33,449 bases of DNA, taken from positions 1 to 33,449 of the forward strand of contig NZ_APMP01000036.1 of the NCBI RefSeq assembly GCF_000372645.1. Reading direction: 5' to 3'. Every line of letters begins with the position of its first letter. Within the stretch, counting starts at the first letter, position 1. A program made the position numbers and the translations under genes. The notes under the pieces were generated by a model that did no database searches, was not told the origin of the DNA, and saw only the letters and a program-made list of their open reading frames with translations. This stretch comes from Caulobacter vibrioides OR37. Lineage in GTDB: Bacteria > Pseudomonadota > Alphaproteobacteria > Caulobacterales > Caulobacteraceae. This document shows, piece by piece, positions 23,511-31,883 of the stretch.

Positions 23511-23653
23511 TCATACCTTAACTGGTGGACTGACGCAACGGGGTCACACTCAGATTCCCATATTAGATCTTGAATTTGGGTTGCAACTTCCGCTACCCCA
23601 CGCCCTCGCCCCACAATCCGGGCCCGAAGCCGAAATATCAGGCGCGCGCTCCC

Positions 23654-23684
23654 TCCGAAATGGCGCAAAATTCGGATATTTTTT
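23654..23684 (+). terminator. Rho-independent terminator in the AT-rich gap
   Basis: TCCGAA (23654-23659) pairs with TTCGGA (23671-23676) and is followed by TATTTTTT. It would end plus-strand transcription coming from the stress promoter at 23389, giving a transcript of about 265 nt if no earlier end is used. Confidence 0.5.
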
Positions 23685-24001
23685 AGTCTCCAAAGTTCTG
23701 TATGGATAAAATTTTCCCAATTTTAGTTTTCATTTTTCAAATGAACACCTTCTAAGACCACGCCATTACAATAATTTCCAACACAAACCCCCTCCATTAC
23801 GCGCTATCCCTCATTGTGCTCGACAGCACTTGGCGAAGATTCTCCGAACGAGCGAACGAGGCCGCGAGCCCCGCGCTCCGCGTGGCGCATCTCGACGGTC
23901 GCGCTCCCGTCATGCGCGAACAGTCGAGAGCGGTTTTTCGGCGCGACAACTCGTTATAGGTTCGCGCGACCTCGCAAAGCCGATCCGAGACCGTAGTTCG
24001 A
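23685..24001. other. AT-rich intergenic stretch, no gene seen
   Basis: Right half of the 636-bp gap between DUF599 and the glycosyltransferase. 23685-23800 is unusually AT-rich for this genome (runs such as AAAATTTTCCCAATTTTAG), then the composition returns to high GC. No convincing ORF with a ribosome-binding site was found on either strand. It presumably contains the promoter of the gene at 24002. Confidence 0.6.
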
Positions 24002-25258
24002 ATGAAATCCCAACTCCTGGCGCTATGGCGACGGCTGCCGGCGCCGGCGCGTCGAGCGGCCCACCTGACCGCGGCCGCGCCCGGCCTCGCGGCCAGAACC
24101 TGCGCCGAGGCCCTGAGCGAGGCCCGCATCCATTGGCGCGTCCGACGGCGCGACTTGGCGCCGGCCCCGCCCGTCACCGTGGTCGGGTTCCATGGCGCCG
24201 TGCACGGCCTGGGCGAGGGCGCCCGGATGCTGGCGCGGGGCTTCGCCGACGCCGGCCTGGCGACGCGCGCGGTGGACCTGTCGGCCGACGTCGGTTTTCC
24301 CGTGACCCTGGAGGCCCGCTTTCCGCCCCCTTCGGCCGACGAAAAGGGCGTGCTGATCTCGCACATCAACCCGCCGGAACTGATGCGCTGGGTGCGGGCG
24401 ACCCAAGGCCGACCGCTGCGAGGGCGACGCCACATCGGCTACTGGGCCTGGGAGCTGGAGGATGCGCCGATCGACTGGATCCCGGCTTTCGACCTGGTCG
24501 ACGAGGTCTGGGCGCCCTCGGCCTTCGCCGCCGACGCCCTTCGCAAGATCGCCCCGCCTCGGGTGAAGGTCTCGCCGGCGCCCTACCCTCTTTATCTGAA
24601 TCCCCGGCCCGCCGCCGACCGGGCGCGTTTTGACCTGCCCGAGGATCGCGTCGTGGCGCTGATGGCCTTCGACCTGCGCTCGACCGACCAGCGCAAGAAC
24701 CCCTACGCTGGCCTGCGCGCCTTCCGGGCCGCCCAGGCCGCCTCTGGCGCGCCCGCCCTGCTGGTCTGCAAGGTGGTCGGCGCGGATCTCCACCCCCAGA
24801 CCATGGCGGCGCTGGAGGCGCTGGTCGCGGGCGATCCGACGATCCGGCTGATGACCGACAGCCTGTCGGCCGAGGACATGGCGCGCCTGACCGCGAGCGC
24901 CGACATCGTGCTGTCCCTGCACCGCTCCGAAGGCTATGGCCTGCTGCTGGCCGAGGCGATCTGGCTGGGCAAGCCGACCCTGGCCACCGGCTGGTCGTCG
25001 AACGTCGAGTTCATGGACCCCGCGTCGAGCCAGTTGGTCGATTACGCCCTGATCCCGGTCGATGGCGACGGCGCCATCTACCGCGCGGGACGCTGGGCCG
25101 CCGCCGACGAAGACGACGCGGCCAGGAAGCTGACGCGGATGCTCTCGGACGACGCGTGGCGCGCCGCGCTGGCCGCCGCGACCACGCGCAACGGCCACGT
25201 CTCGTTCAACCGACAGGCATGGCTGTCGATGACCCGCGCCCTCCTGCCGATCAGCTGA
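24002..25258 (+). CDS. GT4-like glycosyltransferase
   Basis: 418 residues. The C-terminal half has the GT-B retaining glycosyltransferase signature: VALMAFDLRSTDQRKNPYAGLRAF, the segment LLVCKVVGADLHPQTM, then the E-x7-E-type nucleotide-sugar motif HRSEGYGLLLAEAIWLGKPTLATGWSSNVEFM. The N-terminal half contains VVGFHGAVHGLGEGARML and HIGYWAWELE, acceptor-side motifs of this type. Lies next to the O-antigen cluster, on the opposite strand and tail-to-tail with rsaF (3 bp between stops), so it probably adds sugars to the surface polysaccharide. The ATG at 24002 has no clear ribosome-binding site. Confidence 0.85.
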   Translation: MKSQLLALWRRLPAPARRAAHLTAAAPGLAARTCAEALSEARIHWRVRRRDLAPAPPVTVVGFHGAVHGLGEGARMLARGFADAGLATRAVDLSADVGFPVTLEARFPPPSADEKGVLISHINPPELMRWVRATQGRPLRGRRHIGYWAWELEDAPIDWIPAFDLVDEVWAPSAFAADALRKIAPPRVKVSPAPYPLYLNPRPAADRARFDLPEDRVVALMAFDLRSTDQRKNPYAGLRAFRAAQAASGAPALLVCKVVGADLHPQTMAALEALVAGDPTIRLMTDSLSAEDMARLTASADIVLSLHRSEGYGLLLAEAIWLGKPTLATGWSSNVEFMDPASSQLVDYALIPVDGDGAIYRAGRWAAADEDDAARKLTRMLSDDAWRAALAAATTRNGHVSFNRQAWLSMTRALLPIS

Positions 25259-25261
25259 GGC

Positions 25262-26866
25262 TCAGCCTTTCGGCGAGGTGCGAACCGGCGCGTCGTCGCT
25301 CAGGGCCGGCAGGTCGTTGATCGACGGCGGCGGCGTGACCTTGTCGGCGGCGATCGGCTTGCTCGGCAACTCGCTGGACGGCGGACGGATCGGGGTGGTG
25401 TCGCCGGCTTTCGGCTTCTTGGGCTCCATCGGCAAGGACACATGGTCCAGCGTCTGGACGATCAGGTCCGTGGGCAGCACGCCCTTGTAGCGAACCTTCT
25501 TGAAGTTGCGGGTGGGATCGTAGGGCTGGACGCCCGGCGCCAGGTTGCCGACTTCCAGCGTGCCCACTTGCGACAGCAGCTGGACCCGGCCGACATATTC
25601 GTTGGCGCGCCCCCGGACGAAGTTCAGCTGGGCGTTCTGCAGTTCGGCCTGGGCGTTCAGCACCTCGATCGTGCTGCGCAGGGCGAAGCGCTCTTCCTCG
25701 CGGACGCCGTAGAAGGCGACCGTGTCGGCCTTCATCTCGTCCTCGATCGTGCTCAGCGTGCGACGCGCCGCGACCAGCTGGTCCCAGTACTGCGAGATGC
25801 CGAGAACCATGTTGCGGCGCGCGTCGTCGATCAGCAGCTTGTCGCGATTGTTTTCCTCGATCGACTGGCGGATCGCGGAGTTGATCTGCCCGCCGGTGAA
25901 CAGCGGCTGGCTGAGCGTGATGCTGGCCGTGAAGGTGTCGGTGCGGTTGAACTGCTTGGCGCTGTAGCCGAGGTAGGGCGCGTTGCGATAGTCGGCGCGC
26001 GCCGAGACCGAGAACAGGCGCTGGGCCCGCGCCTCGGCGACCCCCAGGCGGGACGACTGCTCGGTGAACAGCGCCGCCAGCAGCGTCGGGTTGGATTTCT
26101 CGCCCTCGTTGAACGCCTCGTCCAGGGTCGTCGGCAGGCCGTCGATATCGGGCTCGGGCTCGAGGTTGTCGGGCATATGCCCCACCAGCGAGGCATAGTT
26201 AGCCAGGGTGACGTTCAGCTGGGCCCGGGCGTTGGCGACCTGAGTGCTGGCGGCCGCCAGACGCGCCTTGGCCTGCTGCACGTCGGTCAGGGTGACCTGA
26301 CGCACGCTATAGCGGTCCTCGGTGTCCTGCAGTTGCTTGCGCAGCCACGCCTCGCCGCCTTCGCTGATCCGCAGGACCTCACGGTCGCGGCGCACGGAAA
26401 CATAGGCGTTCGTGACCCGAACCAGCAGGTCCATCTCGATCCGGCGCAGATTCTCGCGCGAGGCCTTGATCTGAGCCTCGATGCCGGCCAGCCGCGCGGC
26501 GTAGCGACCGTTCGTGTAGAGGGCCTGGCTCAGCGAAAGTTGGTTCGACTGGCTGGTCGCGTGCTCGCCCCGGACGACGCCCGTGAACTGGTTCGTGGTC
26601 GGATAGCCCTTGGTGTTGTTGTAGTCCTCCGACACCGTGGCGCTGGCCTGGGGCCCATAGGCCGCACGAGCCTGGGTGTAGTTCTCGTCCAGGGCCCGCA
26701 TCGCGGCGCGCTGCGCCTGGATGTTGGGGTTGCTCTGATAGGCGATGGTGATCGCGTCGGCGAGGGTCTCCGCGCGCGCGTGTCCGGCGTGGCCGCACGC
26801 CGTCATGGCTGCCGCCACGGCGATCACGGACGTCCGGATGGACAAGTTTTTCAACGGCACTCGCAT
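25262..26866 (-). CDS. rsaF: TolC-family outer-membrane protein of the S-layer type I exporter
   Basis: 534 residues. The N-terminus has a signal sequence (SVIAVAAAMTACGHAGHARA, cleavage after ARA). Two repeated TolC halves follow, with TLADAITIAYQSNPNIQAQRA near the start, LSQALYTNGRYAARL and LSQPLFTGGQINSAIR as the paired strand turns, and long Ala/Gln/Glu-rich helices between. A ~60-residue Pro-rich tail (KPKAGDTTPIRPP, LPSKPIAADKV) is added at the C-terminus. It should form the outer-membrane channel used with RsaD and RsaE. Caulobacter carries RsaF in this same place beyond the O-antigen genes, which supports the name. Convergent with the plus-strand glycosyltransferase. Confidence 0.9.
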   Translation of the reverse strand: MRVPLKNLSIRTSVIAVAAAMTACGHAGHARAETLADAITIAYQSNPNIQAQRAAMRALDENYTQARAAYGPQASATVSEDYNNTKGYPTTNQFTGVVRGEHATSQSNQLSLSQALYTNGRYAARLAGIEAQIKASRENLRRIEMDLLVRVTNAYVSVRRDREVLRISEGGEAWLRKQLQDTEDRYSVRQVTLTDVQQAKARLAAASTQVANARAQLNVTLANYASLVGHMPDNLEPEPDIDGLPTTLDEAFNEGEKSNPTLLAALFTEQSSRLGVAEARAQRLFSVSARADYRNAPYLGYSAKQFNRTDTFTASITLSQPLFTGGQINSAIRQSIEENNRDKLLIDDARRNMVLGISQYWDQLVAARRTLSTIEDEMKADTVAFYGVREEERFALRSTIEVLNAQAELQNAQLNFVRGRANEYVGRVQLLSQVGTLEVGNLAPGVQPYDPTRNFKKVRYKGVLPTDLIVQTLDHVSLPMEPKKPKAGDTTPIRPPSSELPSKPIAADKVTPPPSINDLPALSDDAPVRTSPKG

Positions 26867-26921
26867 ATCCCAGACTTGAACGGCCCCCGCCGTCAGGCGG
26901 CTTCAACCGAACTTTTGTGGC

Positions 26922-27959
26922 TTAATCAAGAAGACGGCGCACCGTCTCCTCCCATGTGACATTCTTGTCGCGCCAGAGCTTACGCGCCGCGCCGCCCAGC
27001 GCGGTCGCGCGCGCCCTGTCGGCGGTCAAACGATCCAGCGCGTCCGCCAGGGCGCGCGGCGTCGGTTCGGCGACCGCGCCGGTGTCCTCGCTGACGATCT
27101 CCAGCAGCCCGCCGCTGTCGGTGACCGTCAGCATCGGCTTGGCCGCGGCGAAGGCTTCCATGGTCACATAACCCACGCTGTCCTCGTCGAACGGCAGGTA
27201 GGCGCAGGCCAGGGCGCCATTGACCCAGCGGGCGATGTCGGCGCGCGGATGGAAGCCGAACCGAAGCTCGACCCGGTCCTTCAGGTCCAGATCCTCGACC
27301 AGCTTGCGCAGGCGGTCGGCATAGGCCTCGTTCTCCGGCGGGCCGGCGATGAGCAGACGCGGTCCCTTGGGCAGCAGCGCCAAGGCCTCGATCAGCAGAT
27401 GTTGGCGCTTGCCCGCCGCCACACGGCCGCCCGCGAAGACATAGTCGCCATAGTCGCCCCCCGTGAACAGCTCGCCATCGTTCAGCGGCGGATACAGCAC
27501 CTCGCCCGAGACGCCGTTGAACCTCATCAGACGGTTCTGGGTGACCGGCGAGTTGCAGAAGATCCTGCGGCACTCCGCGAAGCACGCATTGTCGGCCGCC
27601 CGGATGGCCGCCTTCACCGCGCGCCCGGTCTCGTCGAAATCCAGGTGGCTCTGGCCCGCTTCGGAAAGATCGTAGGCCTGGCGGAACTGGTGCAGCAGCC
27701 ACAGAACCTTCTGGGGGTGCGGGATCAGGTAGGCGGGGAACTTCAGGCCGATCACGCGATCGACATTGTAAAGCCTCATGCCCTTGGAGATCAGCATCTC
27801 CTCGATCAGGCGCTCGGCCGGTTCCCAGGTGAAGGGAACGCGCACCAGCTCGGACTGCACGCCGGGCGTGGCGTTCAGGCGGCGGACCAGATGGTCGGCC
27901 AGTTCCTCGGCCCCGCCCCGCTGGAACGGAGCGGCGTTGTTGACGACCAACACCTTCAT
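26922..27959 (-). CDS. GT4-like glycosyltransferase of the O-antigen cluster, copy B
   Basis: 345 residues. GT-B fold: N-terminal MKVLVVNNAAPFQRGGAEELADHL with the glycine loop, PHPQKVLWLLHQFRQAYDL, then the nucleotide-sugar half FAGGRVAAGKRQHLLIEAL, RLLIAGPPEN, and EDSVGYVTMEAFAAAKPMLTVTDSGGLLEIV. It is the same length as, and clearly related to, the next gene upstream, whose stop it overlaps by 4 bp (ATGA). The two probably add perosamine residues in the O-polysaccharide; donor and linkage are inferred from context. Ends 56 bp before rsaF. Confidence 0.88.
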   Translation of the reverse strand: MKVLVVNNAAPFQRGGAEELADHLVRRLNATPGVQSELVRVPFTWEPAERLIEEMLISKGMRLYNVDRVIGLKFPAYLIPHPQKVLWLLHQFRQAYDLSEAGQSHLDFDETGRAVKAAIRAADNACFAECRRIFCNSPVTQNRLMRFNGVSGEVLYPPLNDGELFTGGDYGDYVFAGGRVAAGKRQHLLIEALALLPKGPRLLIAGPPENEAYADRLRKLVEDLDLKDRVELRFGFHPRADIARWVNGALACAYLPFDEDSVGYVTMEAFAAAKPMLTVTDSGGLLEIVSEDTGAVAEPTPRALADALDRLTADRARATALGGAARKLWRDKNVTWEETVRRLLD

Positions 27960-28993
27960 GAGGTCAGGCGCTCCACGACGGTGCTCCAGTCGATCTTCAG
28001 TTCGGCCAGGCGATTCAGCGACGCGGTCCCCATCTTGGCCACGCCCTGCTTGTCGGCGTGGAGGCGGTCGAACTGCTCGGCCAGGGCGCGCGGATCGGGT
28101 TCGCTGATCAGGCCGTTGCGGCCGTGCTCGACCAGCTCCAGCACCCCGCCGCTATCGGTGGTGGTGATGATCGGCTTGCGGGCGTGAGCGCCCTCCAGCG
28201 ACGGATAGCCGTAGCTGTCCTCGTCCTTGGGCAGGTAGGCGACGGCCAGGGCCCCCTTCAGCATCTCGGCCTTCTCGTCCTCGGTGATCCAGCGATCCTC
28301 GAAGATCACGCGGTCGCGCAGGCCCAGGTCCTGGACCCGCTGGATCAGCTGGCGGCCATACTCGGCGCTGGAGGCCGTGCCGGCCAGGCGCAGCTTCACG
28401 CCGGTCTTCACGTACTGCATCGCCTCGATCATCAGGGCCTGACGCTTGTGCGGCTCCAGGCGCGAGATCGCGACGATCTCATCGCCATAGCCCGTGTGGC
28501 TGAAGCGCTCGGGCTGGTAGATCGGCGGGTACAGCGGGGTGGCGTCGATGTTGTTGTAGGTCTTCAGGCGGTCGGCCACCACGCGCGAGTTGGTGAACAC
28601 CGCCTTGGCCTCGTTGATCGCCTGGGTGTCCAGGGTTCGCAGATTGTCGCGGATGGCGCGGGTCTCGGGCGTGTCCGGCATCCCGCGATAGGGCGTGTCC
28701 CAGAGGTCATAGAAGATCCGGATGTGGTGGATGAACCACAACACCTTGTGCGGATGGTCCACGACATAGGCCGGCGGACGGAAGCAGATGACCCGATCGC
28801 ACCACTGGGTCAGGTCCATCATCCGCCAGGCGGCGATCTGATGAAGAATCTCGTTCGGATCGTCGACGAACGGCAGATAGAAGCGTTCGACCTCATGGCC
28901 CGCCTCGACGAGCTTCTCCTCGAGCCACTCGACGATGAAGCGCGCCCCGCCGTTAATGAACGGCACGATCGAGGACAGGAGGACGATACGCAT
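27956..28993 (-). CDS. GT4-like glycosyltransferase of the O-antigen cluster, copy A
   Basis: 345 residues. MRIVLLSSIVPFINGGARFIVEWL at the start, DHPHKVLWFIHHIRIFYDLWDTPYRG in the acceptor half, then AISRLEPHKRQALMIEAM, LRLAGTASS and EDSYGYPSLEGAHARKPIITTTDSGGVLELV in the donor half. It is a tandem paralogue of the following gene, sharing the HKVLW, P.DEDS.GY and TDSGG.LE elements. Starts 3 bp after the perA stop, in the same operon. Likely a perosaminyl- or mannosyltransferase; the specificity is not readable from sequence. Confidence 0.88.
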   Translation of the reverse strand: MRIVLLSSIVPFINGGARFIVEWLEEKLVEAGHEVERFYLPFVDDPNEILHQIAAWRMMDLTQWCDRVICFRPPAYVVDHPHKVLWFIHHIRIFYDLWDTPYRGMPDTPETRAIRDNLRTLDTQAINEAKAVFTNSRVVADRLKTYNNIDATPLYPPIYQPERFSHTGYGDEIVAISRLEPHKRQALMIEAMQYVKTGVKLRLAGTASSAEYGRQLIQRVQDLGLRDRVIFEDRWITEDEKAEMLKGALAVAYLPKDEDSYGYPSLEGAHARKPIITTTDSGGVLELVEHGRNGLISEPDPRALAEQFDRLHADKQGVAKMGTASLNRLAELKIDWSTVVERLTS

Positions 28994-28996
28994 CGG

Positions 28997-30124
28997 CTAG
29001 ACCAGCACCTGGTCGAGCGCGGCGACGACGCGGTCGATGTCGGCTTCGGTGAGGCCCGCGTGGGTCGGCAGGTTCAGGCCGTCCGCGCCGCAGGCCTCGG
29101 CCTGGGCCAGGTCGCCCGTCGCGAGGTGGGCGTAGGGCGGCATGACGTGCATCGGATAGAAGACCGGCCGGCTCTCGATACCCAGGGCGTCCAGATCCTT
29201 GATCACCTGATCGCGCGAGGTCGACAGGCCCTCGCCCAGACGCACGGTGTACATCCAGAACACGTGACGGCCGGTCGGCGCGACATAGGGCTTGATCACC
29301 CGGTTGCCCAGGCGCGACAGCTTCTCGTCGTACCAAGCCACCACCCGCTCGCGAGCGTCCAGGTGTTCGTCGACGCGCTCCAGCTGCGCCAGGCCGATCG
29401 CGGCCTGGATGTTAGTCATGCGGTAGTTATAGCCGACGACCGGGAACCAGTAGCGGCGGTCCAGGTCCATGCCCTGGCCGCGCAGCAGACGCATCTTGGT
29501 CGCCAGCGCGTCGTCGTCCGTGGTGATCATCCCGCCCTCGCCGGTGGTGATGATCTTGTTGCCGAAGAAGCTGAAGGTCGCGCAGGTTCCGAGCGCGCCC
29601 GACTTCTTGCCCTTGTAGGTCGCGCCGACCGCCTCGGCCGCGTCCTCGATCACCAGCAGGTTATGCTTCTTGGCGACCTCGAGGATCGGGTCCATGTCGC
29701 AGATCTGGCCATAGAGGTGCACCGGCATGATCGCCTTGGTGCGCGGCGTGATCAGGGCCTCCAGCTTGGCCGGGTTGAGATTGAAGGTGCGCGGATCATT
29801 GTCGATCAGCACCGGCGTCGCGCCGCAGTAGGTCACCGCGTTGGCCGAGGCGATATAGGTCAGGCTGGGCACGATCACCTCGTCGCCCGGACCGATGTCC
29901 AGCGCGACCAGGGCCAGGTGCAGGGCCGTGGTGCCGTTGTTGCAGGCGATGGCGTGCTTGACGCCGCAATAGGCGGCGAACGCCTTCTCGAACTCGGAGA
30001 TGAACCGGCCGACCGAGGAAATCCAGGTCGTGTCCATGCACTCCAGGACGTACTCGCGTTCCTTGCCGTCCAGCCGCGGGGCGGCGACGGAAATCCTGGG
30101 CAGGGTGTTGGCCGGGCTGCTCAT
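28997..30124 (-). CDS. perA: GDP-perosamine synthase (PLP aminotransferase)
   Basis: 375 residues, DegT/DnrJ/EryC1/StrS sugar aminotransferase. Converts GDP-4-keto-6-deoxy-D-mannose to GDP-perosamine with glutamate as amino donor. PLP features are clear: NNGTTALHLAL near 62-72, the VIEDAAEA aspartate near 161, and the Schiff-base lysine in SFFGNKIITTGEGG (Lys190). The C. crescentus enzyme (RfbE/PerA) that has been studied structurally has the same motifs and nearly the same length. Overlaps perB by 4 bp, and the glycosyltransferase follows 3 bp after its stop, so all are co-transcribed. Confidence 0.95.
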   Translation of the reverse strand: MSSPANTLPRISVAAPRLDGKEREYVLECMDTTWISSVGRFISEFEKAFAAYCGVKHAIACNNGTTALHLALVALDIGPGDEVIVPSLTYIASANAVTYCGATPVLIDNDPRTFNLNPAKLEALITPRTKAIMPVHLYGQICDMDPILEVAKKHNLLVIEDAAEAVGATYKGKKSGALGTCATFSFFGNKIITTGEGGMITTDDDALATKMRLLRGQGMDLDRRYWFPVVGYNYRMTNIQAAIGLAQLERVDEHLDARERVVAWYDEKLSRLGNRVIKPYVAPTGRHVFWMYTVRLGEGLSTSRDQVIKDLDALGIESRPVFYPMHVMPPYAHLATGDLAQAEACGADGLNLPTHAGLTEADIDRVVAALDQVLV

Positions 30125-30768
30125 CGCCGGTCTCCTTTGATCTTGGCCGGAACGCCGATCGCCAGAACGCCGTCCGGGAGGTCGCGCGCCACGACGCCGC
30201 CGGCCCCGACGATCGTATCCGTTCCGATGCTCACGCCAGGGATCGCCCGCGCGCCGACGCCGAGGAAGGCGCGCTCTCCCATGGTCACGGTCCCCGCCAA
30301 GGCCGAGGCCGGCCCCAGGTGGCAGGCCGCGCCCAGCACGCAGTCGTGGTCCACGACCGCGCCGGTATTGACGATGGCCAGGTCGCCGACGCGGCTGTCG
30401 GCGTTGATCGCGACGCCGGCCATGATGGCGACGCCCTCGCCGATCGTCGCGGTCGGCGAGATCACGGCCGACGGGTGGATGGCGTTGACCAGCGAAAAGC
30501 CCATGTCGCGCCCCTTGCGGCCCAGAACCTGGCGCAGGCGGTTGTCGCCGATGGCCACGAAGAGCTTCGAAAGCCCCCGCCCCTTCAGCTCGGCCAGCTT
30601 CGCATCGTCGCCGACGACCGGAACCCCCAACACGGCGCGCGGCGTCGGATCGGCGTCGACGATCGCCGCCACGGTCTGGCCCGAGGCCCGCAGGCTCTCG
30701 ATGACCACCTTGGCGTGACCGCCGCCGCCGATGATGACGACGCCCCCAATGTCGAGGGTCGGGCCCAT
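30121..30768 (-). CDS. perB: GDP-perosamine N-acetyltransferase
   Basis: 215 residues, NeuD-like sugar acyltransferase: an N-terminal nucleotide-sugar domain with a GVVIIGGGGHAKVVIESL loop, then a left-handed beta-helix of hexapeptide repeats (ISPTATIGEGVAIMAGVAINAD, VGDLAIVNTGAVVDHDCVLG, GVGARAIPGVSIGTDTIVGAGGVV). The His in VDHDC is the expected catalytic base. It transfers acetyl from acetyl-CoA to the C4 amine of GDP-perosamine. Size equals that of the studied C. crescentus PerB. The ATG at 30768 overlaps the gmd stop by 1 bp (TGATG), which settles the start; longer in-frame readings run into gmd. Confidence 0.93.
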   Translation of the reverse strand: MGPTLDIGGVVIIGGGGHAKVVIESLRASGQTVAAIVDADPTPRAVLGVPVVGDDAKLAELKGRGLSKLFVAIGDNRLRQVLGRKGRDMGFSLVNAIHPSAVISPTATIGEGVAIMAGVAINADSRVGDLAIVNTGAVVDHDCVLGAACHLGPASALAGTVTMGERAFLGVGARAIPGVSIGTDTIVGAGGVVARDLPDGVLAIGVPAKIKGDRR

Positions 30769-31745
30769 CAGTTGCGCGACCGCCGGACGATGTCGGCCTC
30801 GACCATCTCGGCGATCATGTCCTGCATGGTCGTCTTGGGCTCCCAGCCCAGCTTGGCCTTGGCCTTCGACGGATCGCCCAGAAGCAAGTCCACCTCGGCC
30901 GGACGCAGGAACTTGGGATTGATCGTCACGTGGTCTTGGTAGTTCAGGCCGACGCTGGCGAAGGCCGTCTCGCACATCTCGCGCACGGTCCAGGTCTTGC
31001 CGGTGGCGACCACGTAGTCGTCCGGCGTTTCCTGCTGCAGCATCAGCCACATCGCCTCGACATAATCGCGCGCGTGGCCCCAGTCGCGCTTGGCGTCCAG
31101 ATTGCCCAGCTCGACGGTTTTTTGCTGACCCAGCTTGATGGCCGCCACCGCGTCGGTGACCTTGCGGGTCACGAACTCGATGCCGCGCAGCGGGCTTTCG
31201 TGGTTGAACAGGATGCCGGCCGACGCGTGCAGGCCAAAGCTCTCGCGATAGTTCACCGTCATCCAGTGACCATAGAGCTTGGCCACCGCGTAGGGCGAAC
31301 GCGGATAGAACGGGGTGGTCTCCGACTGGATCGGATGCTGCACCAGGCCGTACATCTCCGACGACGAGGCTTGGTAGAAGCGGGCCTGCGGGCACTCCAT
31401 CCGCAGCGCTTCGAGCATGTTGGTCACGCCCAGGCCCGTGGCCGAACCGGTCAGGTGCGGCTGATCCCACGAGGCGCCGACGAAGCTCTGGGCGGCGAGG
31501 TTGTAGATCTCGTCCGGCTGGACCCGGCGCATCAGGCGCGACAGGCCGCCCTCGTCCAGCAGGTCGCCCAGCTCGAACTGGATGTCGTCATAGACGCCGA
31601 TCCAGCGCAGGCGATCGCCGATCACGTCGGCCGAGGCCGAGCGGCGCAGCATCCCGTGGACCGTGTAGCCCTTCTCCAGCAAGAGCTTGGCCAGATAGGC
31701 GCCGTCCTGTCCGGTGATGCCGGTGATCAAGGCCGTCTTCGTCAT
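30768..31745 (-). CDS. gmd: GDP-mannose 4,6-dehydratase
   Basis: 325 residues, extended short-chain dehydrogenase. Rossmann loop TGITGQDGAYLAKLLLEKGY near residues 9-28, catalytic Thr/Ser-Glu in QASSSEMYG, and YxxxK in SPYAVAKLYGHW, plus RDWGHARDYVEAMW and the FLRPAEVDLLLGD signature. It makes GDP-4-keto-6-deoxy-D-mannose, the first step to GDP-perosamine. First gene of the gmd-perB-perA-GT-GT set; the 138-bp gap to rsaE is the likely site of its promoter, though no consensus stands out. Confidence 0.97.
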   Translation of the reverse strand: MTKTALITGITGQDGAYLAKLLLEKGYTVHGMLRRSASADVIGDRLRWIGVYDDIQFELGDLLDEGGLSRLMRRVQPDEIYNLAAQSFVGASWDQPHLTGSATGLGVTNMLEALRMECPQARFYQASSSEMYGLVQHPIQSETTPFYPRSPYAVAKLYGHWMTVNYRESFGLHASAGILFNHESPLRGIEFVTRKVTDAVAAIKLGQQKTVELGNLDAKRDWGHARDYVEAMWLMLQQETPDDYVVATGKTWTVREMCETAFASVGLNYQDHVTINPKFLRPAEVDLLLGDPSKAKAKLGWEPKTTMQDMIAEMVEADIVRRSRN

Positions 31746-31883
31746 GCGCCGTCGCCGACTCCAGTAAGAATGAAGGTGTTTGACTACACTATTGGAGCCG
31801 ATTGGAAAGCGGCGTCGGCGACATTTCGGCCGCCAGACGCCTCAATCCGAAAAGCTTGGGAAATCAGGCCTTTGAACTGGGCC

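Noticed and set aside
23482..23709. ORF of about 75 codons in the gap after DUF599
   Set aside because: No ribosome-binding site, no recognisable features, and it runs through the predicted hairpins and terminator; treated as non-coding.
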